Positions 45,670-55,326 of a stretch of 64,000 nucleotides of DNA are shown here, one piece after another. The stretch's first letter is position 1; every line of letters starts with the position of its first letter. A program made the translations under genes and the position numbers. Below the pieces are notes generated by a model that was not told where the DNA came from, did no database searches, and saw only the letters and a program-made list of their open reading frames with translations. Origin of the DNA: Buxus sempervirens (taxonomy: Eukaryota > Streptophyta > Magnoliopsida > Buxales > Buxaceae); contig OX387184.1 in assembly GCA_947561395.2 (NCBI GenBank), positions 24,418,766-24,482,765 of the forward strand, in the 5' to 3' direction.

Positions 45670-45698
45670 GCCCGTGCATCGCACGGGCTTCTTGCTAG
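45670..45698 (+). terminator. Helitron 3' terminal hairpin and CTAG end
   Basis: GCCCGTGC, three-base loop ATC, GCACGGGC, six bases, CTAG. The perfect 8-bp GC-rich stem close to CTRR is the signal that ends rolling-circle replication of a Helitron. Confidence 0.93.
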
Positions 45699-46088
45699 TA
45701 ACAAATATGATGCCAAAACAAAGTGGGGTACCTTTTTGTTATATATTTTAATCATTGTAATATAAAACATCAAAAGTAAAAAAGTGACCCTCCGTTATAA
45801 TACCACCACGATTGTAATTCGCTATATTATATTGCTTTTATTTCTCTAACGTAATTAAATCTTAGCATAATAGATCAATATCTTTGTGATTGTTAAATAT
45901 GTGCAAGAATATTAGTACTCTATTTTGTTCATTTCAATTTACATCCAGAAATCATATTTCCTTCTTATTTTCATGATTTTTCTTTCTTTAGACTAGCAAG
46001 GTGCACGTGTAATACTTCACGTGAATGGAGGGAATAGTTTTGCAACTGTCCAAAACGAATAGTTAGAGTTTTGACTGTTTTAACCCTA
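45699..46088 (+). other. Remaining intron 3 of the methyltransferase gene
   Basis: AT-rich, no coding frame; continues the intron interrupted at 31277. No other element recognised before the MITE. Confidence 0.5.
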
Positions 46089-46467
46089 TATTAATTAGGG
46101 AAAATTGGTTTTTAGTGATATTTTTTTTAAAATAATTCAAATTCAGTCGATCAACTCTTGAAAATTGGGAATTAGTGATACTTCTTTCAAATAATTTGGA
46201 TTTAGTATCATTTTACTGTTCAAAGGAACTTTCTTCCGATAATGCCCTCAAAAGACTTTATAAACCTTTTCATTCATTTAGGTACAAGTGAGGTTTGCAA
46301 CTCTTTTTTAGGGTATTTTTGGAAGAAATTTTTTAGGAATAATAAAATGATTCTGAATCTCAATTATTTGAAAAAAGTATCACTAATTCCTAATTTCAAG
46401 AATTGGTCGATTGAATTTGAATTATTTTGAAAAAGTAACACCAGAAACCAATTTTCCCTATTAATTA
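46089..46467. mobile_element. Mutator-type MITE, 361 bp, 9-bp target duplication TATTAATTA
   Basis: Element 46098-46458 with TATTAATTA on both sides. It begins GGGAAAATTGGTTTTTAGTG and ends with the complement of GGGAAAATTGGTTTCTGGTG. Inverted arms of about 115 bp also share AATAATTCAAATTCA and GAATTAGTGATACTT. No coding capacity. Exact 9-bp duplication and GGG ends point to the Mutator superfamily. It sits in intron 3 of the methyltransferase gene. Confidence 0.85.
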
Positions 46468-46936
46468 TGCTTATCAAAGAATGGTAAGGACTTTTCGGAG
46501 AAGTCATGCATAGTTCTTGGCATGCTTTCCAAGGGGCCTACGCCTATTCTCATTATATATAATATAGATTTAGATCATGTATATTCATGGTAGTCTCTCA
46601 AAAAAAAAAGTATCAAATTTAAAGAGCCATTTGGATGCAACCCCTTTTGTTAAAACTGATGTCACCCCACTTTAACCAAATAGAGGTTCTTCAAAATGAA
46701 TATTTTCAATTCCCAATCATTCGTTATAAATTCAGTTTGCTGACACTTGTTTATTTGAAATGTGCAGTGGATAATTCATGATTGGGGTGATGATGATTGT
46801 GTAAAACTCCTGAAGAAATGTTTTGAAGCTTTACCTGTCTCTGGAAAGGTGATCATCTTTGAATCAATTGTGCCAGAGGCCCCAGAGGACCACTCAATCC
46901 GACGAACATCGATCTGATACTCTTTAATCGTCTCTC

Positions 46937-47140
46937 TTACTGCTTCAGGAAGGCAACCAGAGAGACTGCAAGAGAAGAGCAAAGAACAGTGCCGGAGATC
47001 GGCAGTGAGAATGCCGATCCGGTGTCCTTTGACGGAGAAGGCGATGGCGAAGTATCCTGAGCTGAGACGGTGCCGACCGCAAAGAATACTGCGATGATGA
47101 AGACAAGAACGACAGCCTTGGCAATGCAGAGTGGCTGCAT
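46937..47140 (-). CDS. Arabinogalactan peptide (GPI-anchored AGP precursor)
   Basis: 67 residues from the ATG at 47140. A hydrophobic signal peptide (residues about 1-27, ending VGTVSA, cleaved before QD) is followed by a short mature peptide with SPSPSPS, the alternating Ser-Pro that is hydroxylated and glycosylated with arabinogalactan, then KDTGSAFSLP and a hydrophobic C-terminus (SGTVLCSSLAVSLVAFLKQ) fit for a GPI anchor. Product acts at the outer plasma membrane and wall. The frame stays open upstream of the ATG, but that part is pyrimidine-rich leader-like sequence. No intron. Its 3' side meets exon 4 of the methyltransferase gene within 50 bp of the stop, and a Tat-type LTR starts 340 bp upstream, so regulation may be disturbed. 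It could be a retained gene or a moved copy. Confidence 0.72.
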   Translation of the reverse strand: MQPLCIAKAVVLVFIIAVFFAVGTVSAQDTSPSPSPSKDTGSAFSLPISGTVLCSSLAVSLVAFLKQ

Positions 47141-47479
47141 TGATGAAAGATCTAGAGCAGGAATCGTATTGCGTGAATAGGGAAAGAAGAGGACGAAGAC
47201 GCGGACAGTTTCAAGGGTTTGTTGGAATCGTGCAAGGGATGGAGAGGTCAAGAAAAAGAAAAAAAGAGCAGAAAAAAAAAGAAAGAAAGCAAAAGTGAAA
47301 AAATAGTGGCCGGAGATCAAGTGAAAAAGAAGAGGGACAATGTGACCTCTTTGTAAAGTGCATTGGAAAAGGCTACCTATTACCGGGGCTTGAAAGAGAA
47401 AAAAAAAAGAAGAAGAGAAACAACGAATAAGGCATTTGCTAATCAATAAAAGGCCTTTTGTAGTGTCATAGCGTGAAAG
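47141..47479 (-). promoter_or_regulatory. Upstream leader/promoter of the arabinogalactan peptide gene
   Basis: On the minus strand this is a pyrimidine-rich stretch with CTTCTTCTTTTTTTTTCTC and TTTCACTTTTGC runs, typical of a plant 5' leader. A clear TATA box was not found. It is cut short at 47480 by an LTR. Confidence 0.35.
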
Positions 47480-49288
47480 TGTGAGACATGGGAAAATCAA
47501 TCCTAATGACTTCCTTGATCATCACGCGGGATTCATTAAAAACACAGAGTCGCCACCATTCAATCTAGGTGTGAATGGACACCAAAAATATCAAATAAAC
47601 ACAAAAGGCAATTTTAGGGCAAAATATCCCTCCTAAAAAAAACAACCAGAGATGGGTAAGGGGATTAAGTTATGAACAGGGGAAGGTGTTAGGCACCCTT
47701 ATTCATCCACGCAAGGTGGTTGCCAGGTATTGTTCATGTTAAAATAAAGGAAAAAGGCTTGCTATAAAAATCACGAAAAAAGACAAACATGTATGGTTTT
47801 CTCATAAGAATAGTCTGATTGATCCAGAACTTTCAAATATGATCATATCATTCCTAGGGTTTCATGATCAACACAAAATCAAGATAAAATCAAATAAAAC
47901 CAAAATCAAGTGAAAAATCCAAAAATCCAGCTTCAAGTCAAATTCTAGAAATCTAGAAAAATATGATTTTTATAAAATATTTCAGAATTGAACTTGAATA
48001 GTCCAGGACATAGATAAAGCCTAAATTTCATGTTAAATCCAGAAATAAAAACCAAAAATACTCACATTAATGAAAAACATAAAAAAAGGAGAACTTAGAC
48101 CGTAGGGTCTTCTCAAAAAAGTGGAAAACAACTCAAAAACCACAACATGAAACCCTAGAATTTACTTTCAGGCTTCTAGATCCAGATCTATCATATTGAT
48201 CATGATAAATCCAGAATCTTAGCCTAAAATCCCAAAAATCACGAAAACAGTGCTGTAGGTGCAAAAGTGGTGAAAAATCCAAATTTTGGAAAAAGAGCGG
48301 ATCTCATGCTATAATCACCATGAACTCATAAGATTAATCCAGATATAAAATATAATCATTAAAACCTTATCAGGATATCAAAAACAGCCATATCTCACAG
48401 ATTAGAGCACATGAGGGCCTACCCTACGGATCCACCTGTTCTCTTTTCCCCTAGCTCTCTCTTCACGTTTTACGGCTGGAGAGACTCTTGAGGTACTTGG
48501 AGATAGGTTTGGGTACACAAACACAATCAAAGGCCTTATTCTATGAAAAAAAAGGAGAAAAACATATATGGGGTTCTATTCTAGGGATCCACCTGTTCCC
48601 CTTTCCCCTAGCTCTCTCTTCACGTTTTACGGCTAGAGAGACTCTTGAGGTACTTAGAGACAAGTTTAGGGATACAAAATAAAATAGATGGCCTTATTCT
48701 ACAGCAATAGAGATGATCCTATTACTTCTAGAATTGAAAATATGAAATAAAAGGGAAAAGGGACTTACCTGGATTCAGCAAGCAAAGCAACAGGGAAGCA
48801 GGGATTCCTTTCCTTCTCTTGGAGCTCTTCAGTATTCAAAATTTCGTGGCCCCTAGCCTAAGAATCTCACCTCTATTTATAGGCAAGCACAGGGGCAAGG
48901 CTGGTCCAGAAGGATATATCCTGATCCTCAGGATAGAGTGAAAGTTGGAGATAATGCCCATCCATAGCCAACCAAGGTGACTTCAGCGAATAAAAGACCT
49001 AATCTACTCATGAAAAGGATATTGGACTAAAGATAAAGCTCGGAAATCGAGAGAAGAATCAAACTCGCACGAGTCTTTAGTGACCGTAAATGATCCACGG
49101 TCCAATGGTGCCCGTAATTCCAATACGGGCGCGCCTGACCGTAGAGTGTTTTCGGGCGCGACCGGCCCGTGAATGTAATACGGGCAAAGCCTGCTTAGTC
49201 ACGTTTTATTCATTTTTGACCTCTTTTAAGCTCTAATTACATGTTTTTATTATTTTCTCACTCTGTAGTGCAATTTGGGGTGTCTACA
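47480..49288 (-). mobile_element. 3' LTR of the Tat element
   Basis: Plus strand starts TGTGAGACATGGG and ends GGGGTGTCTACA; read on the minus strand it begins TGTAGACACCCC. 1809 bp. The TATA box CCTATAAATAG (minus) lies at 48873-48883 and sets the orientation. Two imperfect copies of a phrase with CCTAGCTCTCTCTTCACG and TTTTACGGCTGGAGAGACTC lie at 48450 and 48605, downstream of the TATA box. Bases outside the left end are GAAAG. Confidence 0.85.
49079..49200 (-). repeat. GCCCGT...ACGGGC hairpin array upstream of the Tat LTR TATA box
   Basis: Successive small hairpins: GACCGT with ACGGTC around AAATGATCC, GCCCGT with ACGGGC around AATTCCAAT, a looser GACCG/CGGGC, and GCCCGT with ACGGGC around GAATGTAAT. 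Loop of about nine AT-rich bases. A-T versus C-G differences occur on both arms together. Confidence 0.8.
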
Positions 49289-51109
49289 GCTGCCCCCTCT
49301 TTGCTGGTAATTGGAACCAATTACAAGCAGAGAGCAAAAAGACCCACCAATTGCACTTTCTGAGATTTTTGTCTAACCAATTGCACTTTGCAAGGATTAA
49401 ATGGGTGATTTTATAAAAAAGAATTTATTTTGGAAGATCTGCTAAAAGGTCCCTCAGCTTAAGGGCCAAATCCTCCTCTCTCCTCTCACTGAGCACTCGT
49501 GGCTATGAAGTGAGATTTGAGTCAAAATATTTTTAAACAAAAGTGAGTATGGTGGCAATCCTTGCAACTTACAACTAATATAGACATTAATTTTCTGAAA
49601 AATGTGGAGAACATGATAAAATATGCAATTTTTGGCTTTGCCCGTATTTTTATCACGGATCAACTCTGCCTGTATATTGAACACGGTCAAACGGGACCAT
49701 ACTACTTTCACGGTCGTCTGATGCCCGTACTGAGTTTATGGATTTTACTCTCTTCTTAAGTTCGCGACCGCGGCTTTTCTTCATTTCTGCTCGTATTCAA
49801 ACCCTTATTTCTTCTCGACCGTATCCTCTTCTACGGTTATTCTTCTTCTTCTTCACTAGTCCGATTCCTCCTGTTGTTCTCCGGCGACTTTCTCCCACCG
49901 GCGACGACTTGCTCACTCCGGCGACTGTTCCCATTTCAGACGACCACAATACCTTCAGCAACCATCGACTGTTCCAGGATTTGAGCATTGCCGTGGCCTT
50001 GATCAATTCATTGGAGTGTTTCCTCTTCTATCAATCGACTGTGGACATTCTCTGCAGCTTCGGTAGAGTAAGGGCTTTCCATTTTGCTTGCCACATTTCA
50101 TCCTTTTCGATTGAACCAAGTGAGTGGCCGAAACCCCAAATTACTTCGCATTTTGAGATGCTGATTGTATCTATACCATGCTTATGATATTCCATGCTCA
50201 TTGTTATTCTTGCTTTTGCTTTGAATTTCTTCCATGTGATCTTAATTCCTGCTTGATTTTTCTGTTTAGCCGAAATTTGATCTTGTGCTATCACTCCTTT
50301 AGTCTAGGTTCCTGAATGGAGGAAAGCTTAATTTCCATAACTCTGTATTGTCTGATTGTAGGAAATTCCCAAATGCTACTGGTTTATTCATCAATTTGGC
50401 TTGCTGAGTCCTTTTTGCACATTCTACATGATGTTTGAAACTTTTTGATTTCTGTTTTGAATTTCTGCTTATACTTTCAGTTGGACTTCTGACCTTCTTT
50501 TCCGTTGATCTTTATGGAGCAATTTTGCCATTGTCATTGGGTCATCTCCACTTAGCATGTTGTTTGCATTTGTTCATGCTTCCATCTCAATGTTCGGGTT
50601 GTAGTAACTATCTTGGCATGATTTTTGCTTTGAAAACTTTATCTTGAGTCGAACACTAATTTTTGACTGGATTTGTTGTTGAACATCTTGTCTACCTATC
50701 TTGGCATGAACATAATAGATTTTTGACTTTGCCTTTCTTCTGTTACCCCAGTATCACCACAAATAGGCTTGAACTTCTATCCTGCAACCAAGTAAACTTA
50801 AATGATCAGGTATCTCTAGAAAATGCAAAGGACAAATTAAAACTAATCTTTAGCACACATTTTTTCTTTTTTTTCTTTTCTTCATATAAAGAGAATATAC
50901 AAGAAGCCTATGCTTCTTATATAATATCACAAGATAGAAAAATAAAGTCCTTCAGTTATCTTCCGATTTGATTGGGAGCTTCTAAAGCACTTTCTTTCAT
51001 TTCCCAATTTTTTCTTTTTCCTGCCAATCAATTAAACTTGGTTAGAATAATAATCAATCAATAAAAATTTTAACAAGAATAATTAACATCTCCCTGTCTT
51101 GAACCTTAG
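49289..51109 (+). other. Region between the Tat 3' LTR and the first antisense ORF
   Basis: On the plus strand, 49637-49720 repeats the hairpin words of the LTR (GCCCGTATTTTTATCACGG, CCTGTATATTGAACACGG, CGGGACC...CACGGTCG). A pyrimidine-rich leader-like stretch follows (49770-49950; CTCCGGCGACTTTCTCCCACC). The remainder is AT-rich without a credible ORF. It has the look of a promoter and 5' leader for the plus-strand gene that starts at 51110. Confidence 0.55.
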
Positions 51110-51365
51110 ATGGCCCGCCTTAGGTCAGCTTCCAGAGATCCTGCAGATGAGCCTTCCTCTTCGAGGGTTAGGCGTGATCATTCTGATGTGGCCACTTCTT
51201 CGAGGGCCGAGAGGGATTCTGATTCAGACATTCCTGATCTCCCTTCTGGGGATTCGCGTGAGGCGACCCCAGAGGTATTCTCTAACTCCATTGAATTTAA
51301 CATTCTTTTACAAAAAAAACATCTCCTTGATCCTTTCTTCTCTCCAATTGTTCCTTTAGCCGGCA
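51110..51365 (+). CDS. Antisense ORF of the Tat element, Ser/Arg/Asp-rich N-terminal part
   Basis: Starts at ATG 51110 with MARLRSASRDPADEPSSSRV and continues with acidic SDSDIPDLPSGDSREATPE, after which a plant donor-like site occurs. No known domain; low complexity and charged. It lies on the strand opposite to gag-pol and just upstream of the plant-mobile-domain-like frame at 51492-52121. Confidence 0.5.
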
Positions 51366-51491
51366 GTTGAGGCTTCGGGCAGAGATAGGAGCCGTAGCAG
51401 GCACAGGGCTGGAGGCCGAGATGAAGGCCATGATGAGGGCCGTAGAGGAGGCCGCAGAGGTGGCCGTGGCAGAGATGAGGCCAAGACCAGA

Positions 51492-52121
51492 GTGGAGGTC
51501 TCTGAGGAGGTGGCTGCCCAGATTAGGGATACCGACCTCTTGCATGGCTTGAGGACTCATCCCTCAGCGTGCATTAGGGCGGATATCCCTTTGGAGTATC
51601 TGATGTCCCATTTCAGAGGGAGCTGGGCCAGCTTCATTAGGTTCTTGGGAGCCTGCAGTTCAGCCTACCGCAGGGAGCTAGGCTTGTATGGCTTCGGTCT
51701 GTTTATCACCATCCCAGATGTTCGCCTGGATCGGGCCCTTATTGCTGCATTGCTTGAGAGGTTCTTCCCCGAGACGTTGAGCTTCCTCTTCCCAGATATT
51801 GAGATTGGGATCAGGCCTTCTGACTTCACCCTTATCACCGGGATTAGGATGACCGGTGATATTATTCCCGAGATGGTGATGCCAGATGCAGAGGAGGTCG
51901 CATCTTATCTTGGATATGTAGTTCTTCCTCCTGAGGCCTGGGATAGAGGGAGAGCTAGATTGTCTCTGACCTGGTTGAGAGAGACTTTCTTGAGGAGGCG
52001 ACTAGGACAGCTGGTTGCTGGGGATCCTGTCTTCCCCTTCGCCTTCAGATTCATTTTTCTGTATAGATGGGATCCTGCTTCTTCCCAGAGGACACGACTT
52101 CAGTTAGTCCTCATTTTCTGA
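51492..52121 (+). CDS. Antisense plant-mobile-domain-like ORF (first)
   Basis: 209 residues: LLHGLRTHPSACIRADIPLE, FIRFLGACSSAYRRELGLYG, LDRALIAALLERFFPETLSF, DIEIGIRPSDFTLITGIRMTG, and WLRETFLRRRLG. The pattern of helix, ERF-P-ETxSF, then DF-x-x-ITG is like the plant mobile domain (aminotransferase-like PMD) of MAIL/MAIN proteins and of transposon-borne relatives. It lies antisense to the retrotransposon's own genes, between integrase and the 3' LTR, where Tat elements are known to carry extra ORFs. Confidence 0.65.
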   Translation: MEVSEEVAAQIRDTDLLHGLRTHPSACIRADIPLEYLMSHFRGSWASFIRFLGACSSAYRRELGLYGFGLFITIPDVRLDRALIAALLERFFPETLSFLFPDIEIGIRPSDFTLITGIRMTGDIIPEMVMPDAEEVASYLGYVVLPPEAWDRGRARLSLTWLRETFLRRRLGQLVAGDPVFPFAFRFIFLYRWDPASSQRTRLQLVLIF

Positions 52122-52614
52122 GTCTTCTGGGAGATCTGCAGCGAGCGAGGAGGTACGCTTGGGGCCCGCTCATTTTTGGCACTATTTTGGCTGGGCTACG
52201 CCGATCAGTGAGCGGCCTCTCTACTTCCAGAGGGGCTGGAGTTGGGTGCAGGTTCTTCTGGCCCTTCTTGCAGGTGAATCTTATTTCCCTTCTTTTTCTC
52301 TTTCTCTCTTTCTTTCTATCTCTCTTTCTATATTCCTCTGACTCTTTTCTATTTTCTGCAGTTTTTTGCTAGGGTTTATATACCCTATTTCCGCCCTACC
52401 TCTACGATGCCTGAGGAGACGTATCCCATGGCACGTAGATGGTGTCATGTAGAGCACGACTCTGAAAAGAGTCGTCCCAGGTCCGCCCGGGCCCACTTGG
52501 ACAGGCTTTACCGATCTGAGGTAATCTACTTTAACTCCTCTCCTTTCTTCTTTCTTTCTCTTCCTGAATCACATATCTAATATCCATTCTGTTTTTCAGC
52601 TATTTGTCCCCCGG

Positions 52615-53945
52615 ATGGAGGATATTCATGAGGTGCTGGCCCTGCATGCAGCCAGAGATGATACATTTGTCCCTGACCAGAGACGACAGAGATATCAATT
52701 CTTTATTGGTCAGATGGGCAGCATCTGGTACTACGGCGAGTGCTTCTTCTTTCAGCATGTGGGAGAGCCGCGGATTCCTGCCATTCCTCCATATACTGCC
52801 CCTTCCTTTCCTCCTATGCCTGTAGATCCTGCCCAGTTCTTAGATTGGACTGAGGCAGAGACACTTTTAGAGGAGGGTGACTATGATGCCTGGTTCAGGC
52901 AGGCTTCAATTGGGTGCCTCATGCCACCCATGCCTGTCCATGGTGGAGTCACCGAGATTGGAGGGGTAGTGATCAGGGCCTATGACACGATGGTATGCCT
53001 TCTTCTTTTGTGATCTTCTATTTCCATTTCATTAGAACTTAGCATTTTTCTGACTTCTTTCTTTTCTATTTCAGGAGGCTCAGTTGGCAGAGATCCGGTC
53101 TCGTTATGCTGATTTAGAGCGCTAGCGTGATGCTGCGATTGCTGAGTAGGACGCCCTCTATATCACCATTTCAGACCTCCGGGGGCAGCTAGCCAGAGCC
53201 CAGGGCCAGGAGGGTCCATCTCATACACAGGTTATTTTCTTTTTCCATTCCTGCTCTTGTATTTGGTTTATCTTGTTCTGACTGAAGCTTCCTTTCTTAT
53301 TTTCAGGAGGATACAGCTGGCCCTTCTTCACTTGCTTCAATTGTGCCCATGCATCTTCGAGGTGAGGTATTTTCTGTGGCACGGGTGGAGTTTGTGACTT
53401 CTCCCAGTCCAGTGGAGGCACCTGCAGCAGAGCCTGAGATAGAGGCTGATATTGCTCCAGCTGCTGAGGATGTGCCAGAGTCTACCCCAGTTCCTGAGAC
53501 TGCTCCTGTGGCATCTGCGGATGTAGATATGGAGTCAGCTATGGTAGAGCCTGCTGTGGAGGCGGTGGTGATGGAGGAGGCTACAGTTGATCCCGTGGAG
53601 CCTGGTCCTGATGCTGATATACCAGAGACATCTGCTCCTGCTGATCCTGCTATGGAGGCTATAGAGGAGACGCTTGCTGCTGCTGGTCCTTCGGTGGACT
53701 CATCCCGTACTGATTCGGATACGGAGTCTACCGGATATGTAGATACTTCAGGGTACGTTCCTCCTGATCATCCCACTGCTGGCTTTGTGCCCTTATACAT
53801 GTGGTATGATATTCAGTCTGTTTTGAGCAGGATGACTCGCAGCACCGCCCGCAATATTGTGCCGCATGTCTTTGAGCGCAGGCGATCTTCAGGCCGTGGT
53901 CGGGGCAGAGGACGAGGCCGTGGCCGTAGGGGTGGACCTGCATAG
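52615..53945 (+). CDS. Antisense ORFs following the first mobile-domain-like ORF; acidic repeats and RG-rich tail
   Basis: Two frames with donor- and acceptor-like sites at their ends. 52615-53013 (132 residues) has FIGQMGSIWYYGECFFFQHV and PPYTAPSFPPMPV. 53343-53945 (200 residues) is Pro/Glu/Ala-rich (AAEDVPESTPVPETAP and similar), followed by MWYDIQSVLSRMTRS and an Arg-Gly tail with RGRGRGRGRR ending at a TAG at 53943. An RG tail suggests nucleic-acid binding. Same strand and spacing as the mobile-domain-like ORF, so possibly one spliced gene; that is inference. Confidence 0.5.
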
Positions 53946-54164
53946 GCATTAGATTAGGATTCTTCCATGTACTTGTATTTATTTTTTTTTTTTTGTAAAA
54001 GTGATGTAAACATTCATATATATAAAAGAAGTTTGATTTATTTCCATTTGTGTTCTTTTCTTCTTTACTTTCAATATTTAGTACATTATGAATGTTAAAA
54101 CAGGGACAGGTGAAGCTTAGGGAAACAAAGAAATTAAAACTGCCCATTTTTGGCCTTTTTCTGG

Positions 54165-54320
54165 AAGTAACCGTATTTAACATACGAGCAAGCGGTGCCC
54201 GTAATTTTTATACGGGCGCACTGTGCCCGTAAATGTTTCACGGTCACAGTGTGTCCGTATTCTTTATACGGGCGCGCTATGCCCGTATTTTAATCACGGA
54301 TTTTACTGCCTTACGATTTT
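54165..54320 (+). promoter_or_regulatory. Hairpin array upstream of the second antisense gene
   Basis: GCCCGTAATTTTTATACGGG and its C form a 7-bp stem; others are GCCCGT...CACGGTC, GTCCGTA with TACGGGC around TTCTTTA, and GCCCGT...ACGGA. They are the same words as in the LTR at 49079-49200. TATATAAA follows at about 54328-54335 and the first ATG of the second antisense ORF is at 54424. Confidence 0.75.
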
Positions 54321-54423
54321 TTCTATATAAAAACATGGGGAACATCATTGTGACCCTTCTAATAGTTTGAAAACTCCCTGGGCACGTCGTTTCTCGCTTT
54401 CCTTGGCTTCCTTAGGTGCTTCC

Positions 54424-55140
54424 ATGGCTTCCCTTGCACCGTTCTCTTCTTCCATTGAATCACCTCCTGCAAGACAACATGTTAGATCCAAACCTCCTAA
54501 TCTCACCAGATATAACGTTGTAGACTCTTTCTATGACAGATGGGTTAACTCCATGACTCTTGCTAAAGAAAGTCGATGGGATTCCATCCACTTAGGGCAT
54601 ATCCTGCACATCCCTAAAATTCCCTTCAAGTGGGAAATCATTGAAGCTCTTATTGGGCATTGGGTTCCTGAACTCAATCTCTTCCGTTTTGATGATAAAG
54701 AGTTGACTCCTACTATAGAAGAGATTGAAACCATCCTTGGTTTAAGATTTTCTGAAAAAGTTGTAAACCCACCCCTAAAGCCTAGCTACAAAAAGGAAGC
54801 TTCCACCTTCTTAGGTATAGGGAAGAAAGACCTAGGGGATTCTGACGCACTTCTGACCTTGTCTAAAACCTTTTTGACTGAAAAGCTTCTAAGGGGTGAG
54901 GACAAGGATGCCAGGTTCAATGCATTGACCCTAATAGTGGTTAATCAACTGTTTTTTCCACGGGGTGACGACCAGGTTGACTTGGCTCTTATCTTAGTTA
55001 TCTGCCAGGTTAGGGAAGGTGAGAGATTGGCTCCTATGATCTTGGCAGAGATGTATCAAGCTCTAACTGACTGCTATTTTAGGAAGAAGAAGCGTTTCCT
55101 TACATGTGCCCCTATCCTGCAGGTAAGAAAAATAACATAA
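54424..55140 (+). CDS. Second antisense plant-mobile-domain-like ORF, first part
   Basis: First ATG at 54424 (MASLAPFSSSIESPPARQHV). Then YDRWVNSMTLAKESRWDSIH, WEIIEALIGHWVPELNLFRF and ELTPTIEEIETILGLRFSEK, a second example of the PMD pattern (helix, IEALIGHW-x-PE-x-x-F, TPTIEEIETILGL), and VNQLFFPRGDDQVDLALILV. It ends near a donor-like GTAAGAAA at 55122. Antisense to gag-pol, with its own TATA box 90 bp upstream. Confidence 0.65.
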   Translation: MASLAPFSSSIESPPARQHVRSKPPNLTRYNVVDSFYDRWVNSMTLAKESRWDSIHLGHILHIPKIPFKWEIIEALIGHWVPELNLFRFDDKELTPTIEEIETILGLRFSEKVVNPPLKPSYKKEASTFLGIGKKDLGDSDALLTLSKTFLTEKLLRGEDKDARFNALTLIVVNQLFFPRGDDQVDLALILVICQVREGERLAPMILAEMYQALTDCYFRKKKRFLTCAPILQVRKIT

Positions 55141-55326
55141 AAATTTTTCTTTTTTCTCTTTTTTTTTTCTTCTCTTTCTTCTCTTTTTTCTTTTTCTTTT
55201 TTTCTTTTTTCTCTTTTTTTTCTTTTTTTTTTCTTTTTGGAATTAAAATACATCCTTTTTCTGCAGCTTTGGTTATTGGACCACTTGAGTTAGGTTGAAG
55301 AAATAACTCGCCGCTTCTTTCCACGA

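Larger units (their letters stand above)
31278..45698 (+). mobile_element. Autonomous plant Helitron, 14,421 bp, complete-looking
   Basis: The 5' end TCTATACATTAAGCG follows an A (31277). The 3' end is the hairpin GCCCGTGC-ATC-GCACGGGC (45670-45688), then TTCTTG and CTAG (45695-45698), followed by T (45699). Insertion between A and T, no target duplication, TC start and CTRR end are the Helitron hallmarks. It carries a Rep-helicase gene (37391-41812) and an RPA1-like gene (42136-44985), both plus strand and open. It lies in intron 3 of the methyltransferase gene, in the same orientation. Open genes and clean termini suggest a recent insertion. Confidence 0.93.
29927..46892 (+). pseudogene. 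Caffeic acid O-methyltransferase-like gene, split by a Helitron and truncated in exon 4
   Basis: Exons 29927-30318, 30435-30745, 31060-31124 and 46768 to about 46892, with GT-AG introns and matching phases. Exon 1 holds the plant methyltransferase dimerisation domain ([33 protein letters not shown]). Exon 2 has the S-adenosylmethionine motif [15 protein letters not shown] and [11 protein letters not shown], exon 3 GVEHLGGDMF, exon 4 WIIHDWGDDDC with the general-base His in HDW and the later Glu (IFESIVP). The family methylates phenolic hydroxyls of phenylpropanoids or similar compounds in the cytosol. Normal length is about 360 residues; here exon 4 stops after PEAPED, where unrelated sequence begins, so the C-terminal third of the catalytic domain (NPGGKERT region) is missing. 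Intron 3 spans 15.6 kb because a Helitron and a MITE inserted there. Exons 1-3 contain no stops, so decay is recent. Confidence 0.85.

Noticed and set aside
47141-47500. N-terminal extension of the arabinogalactan peptide frame by about 120 residues.
   Set aside because: Upstream residues are Phe/Ser-rich translation of a pyrimidine-rich leader; the signal peptide at residue 1 of the short form gives the correct start.
55112-55324. Lys/Glu-rich minus-strand frame of 70 residues.
   Set aside because: Translation of a TTTTTCTTTTC tract that lies in an intron-like gap of the antisense gene.
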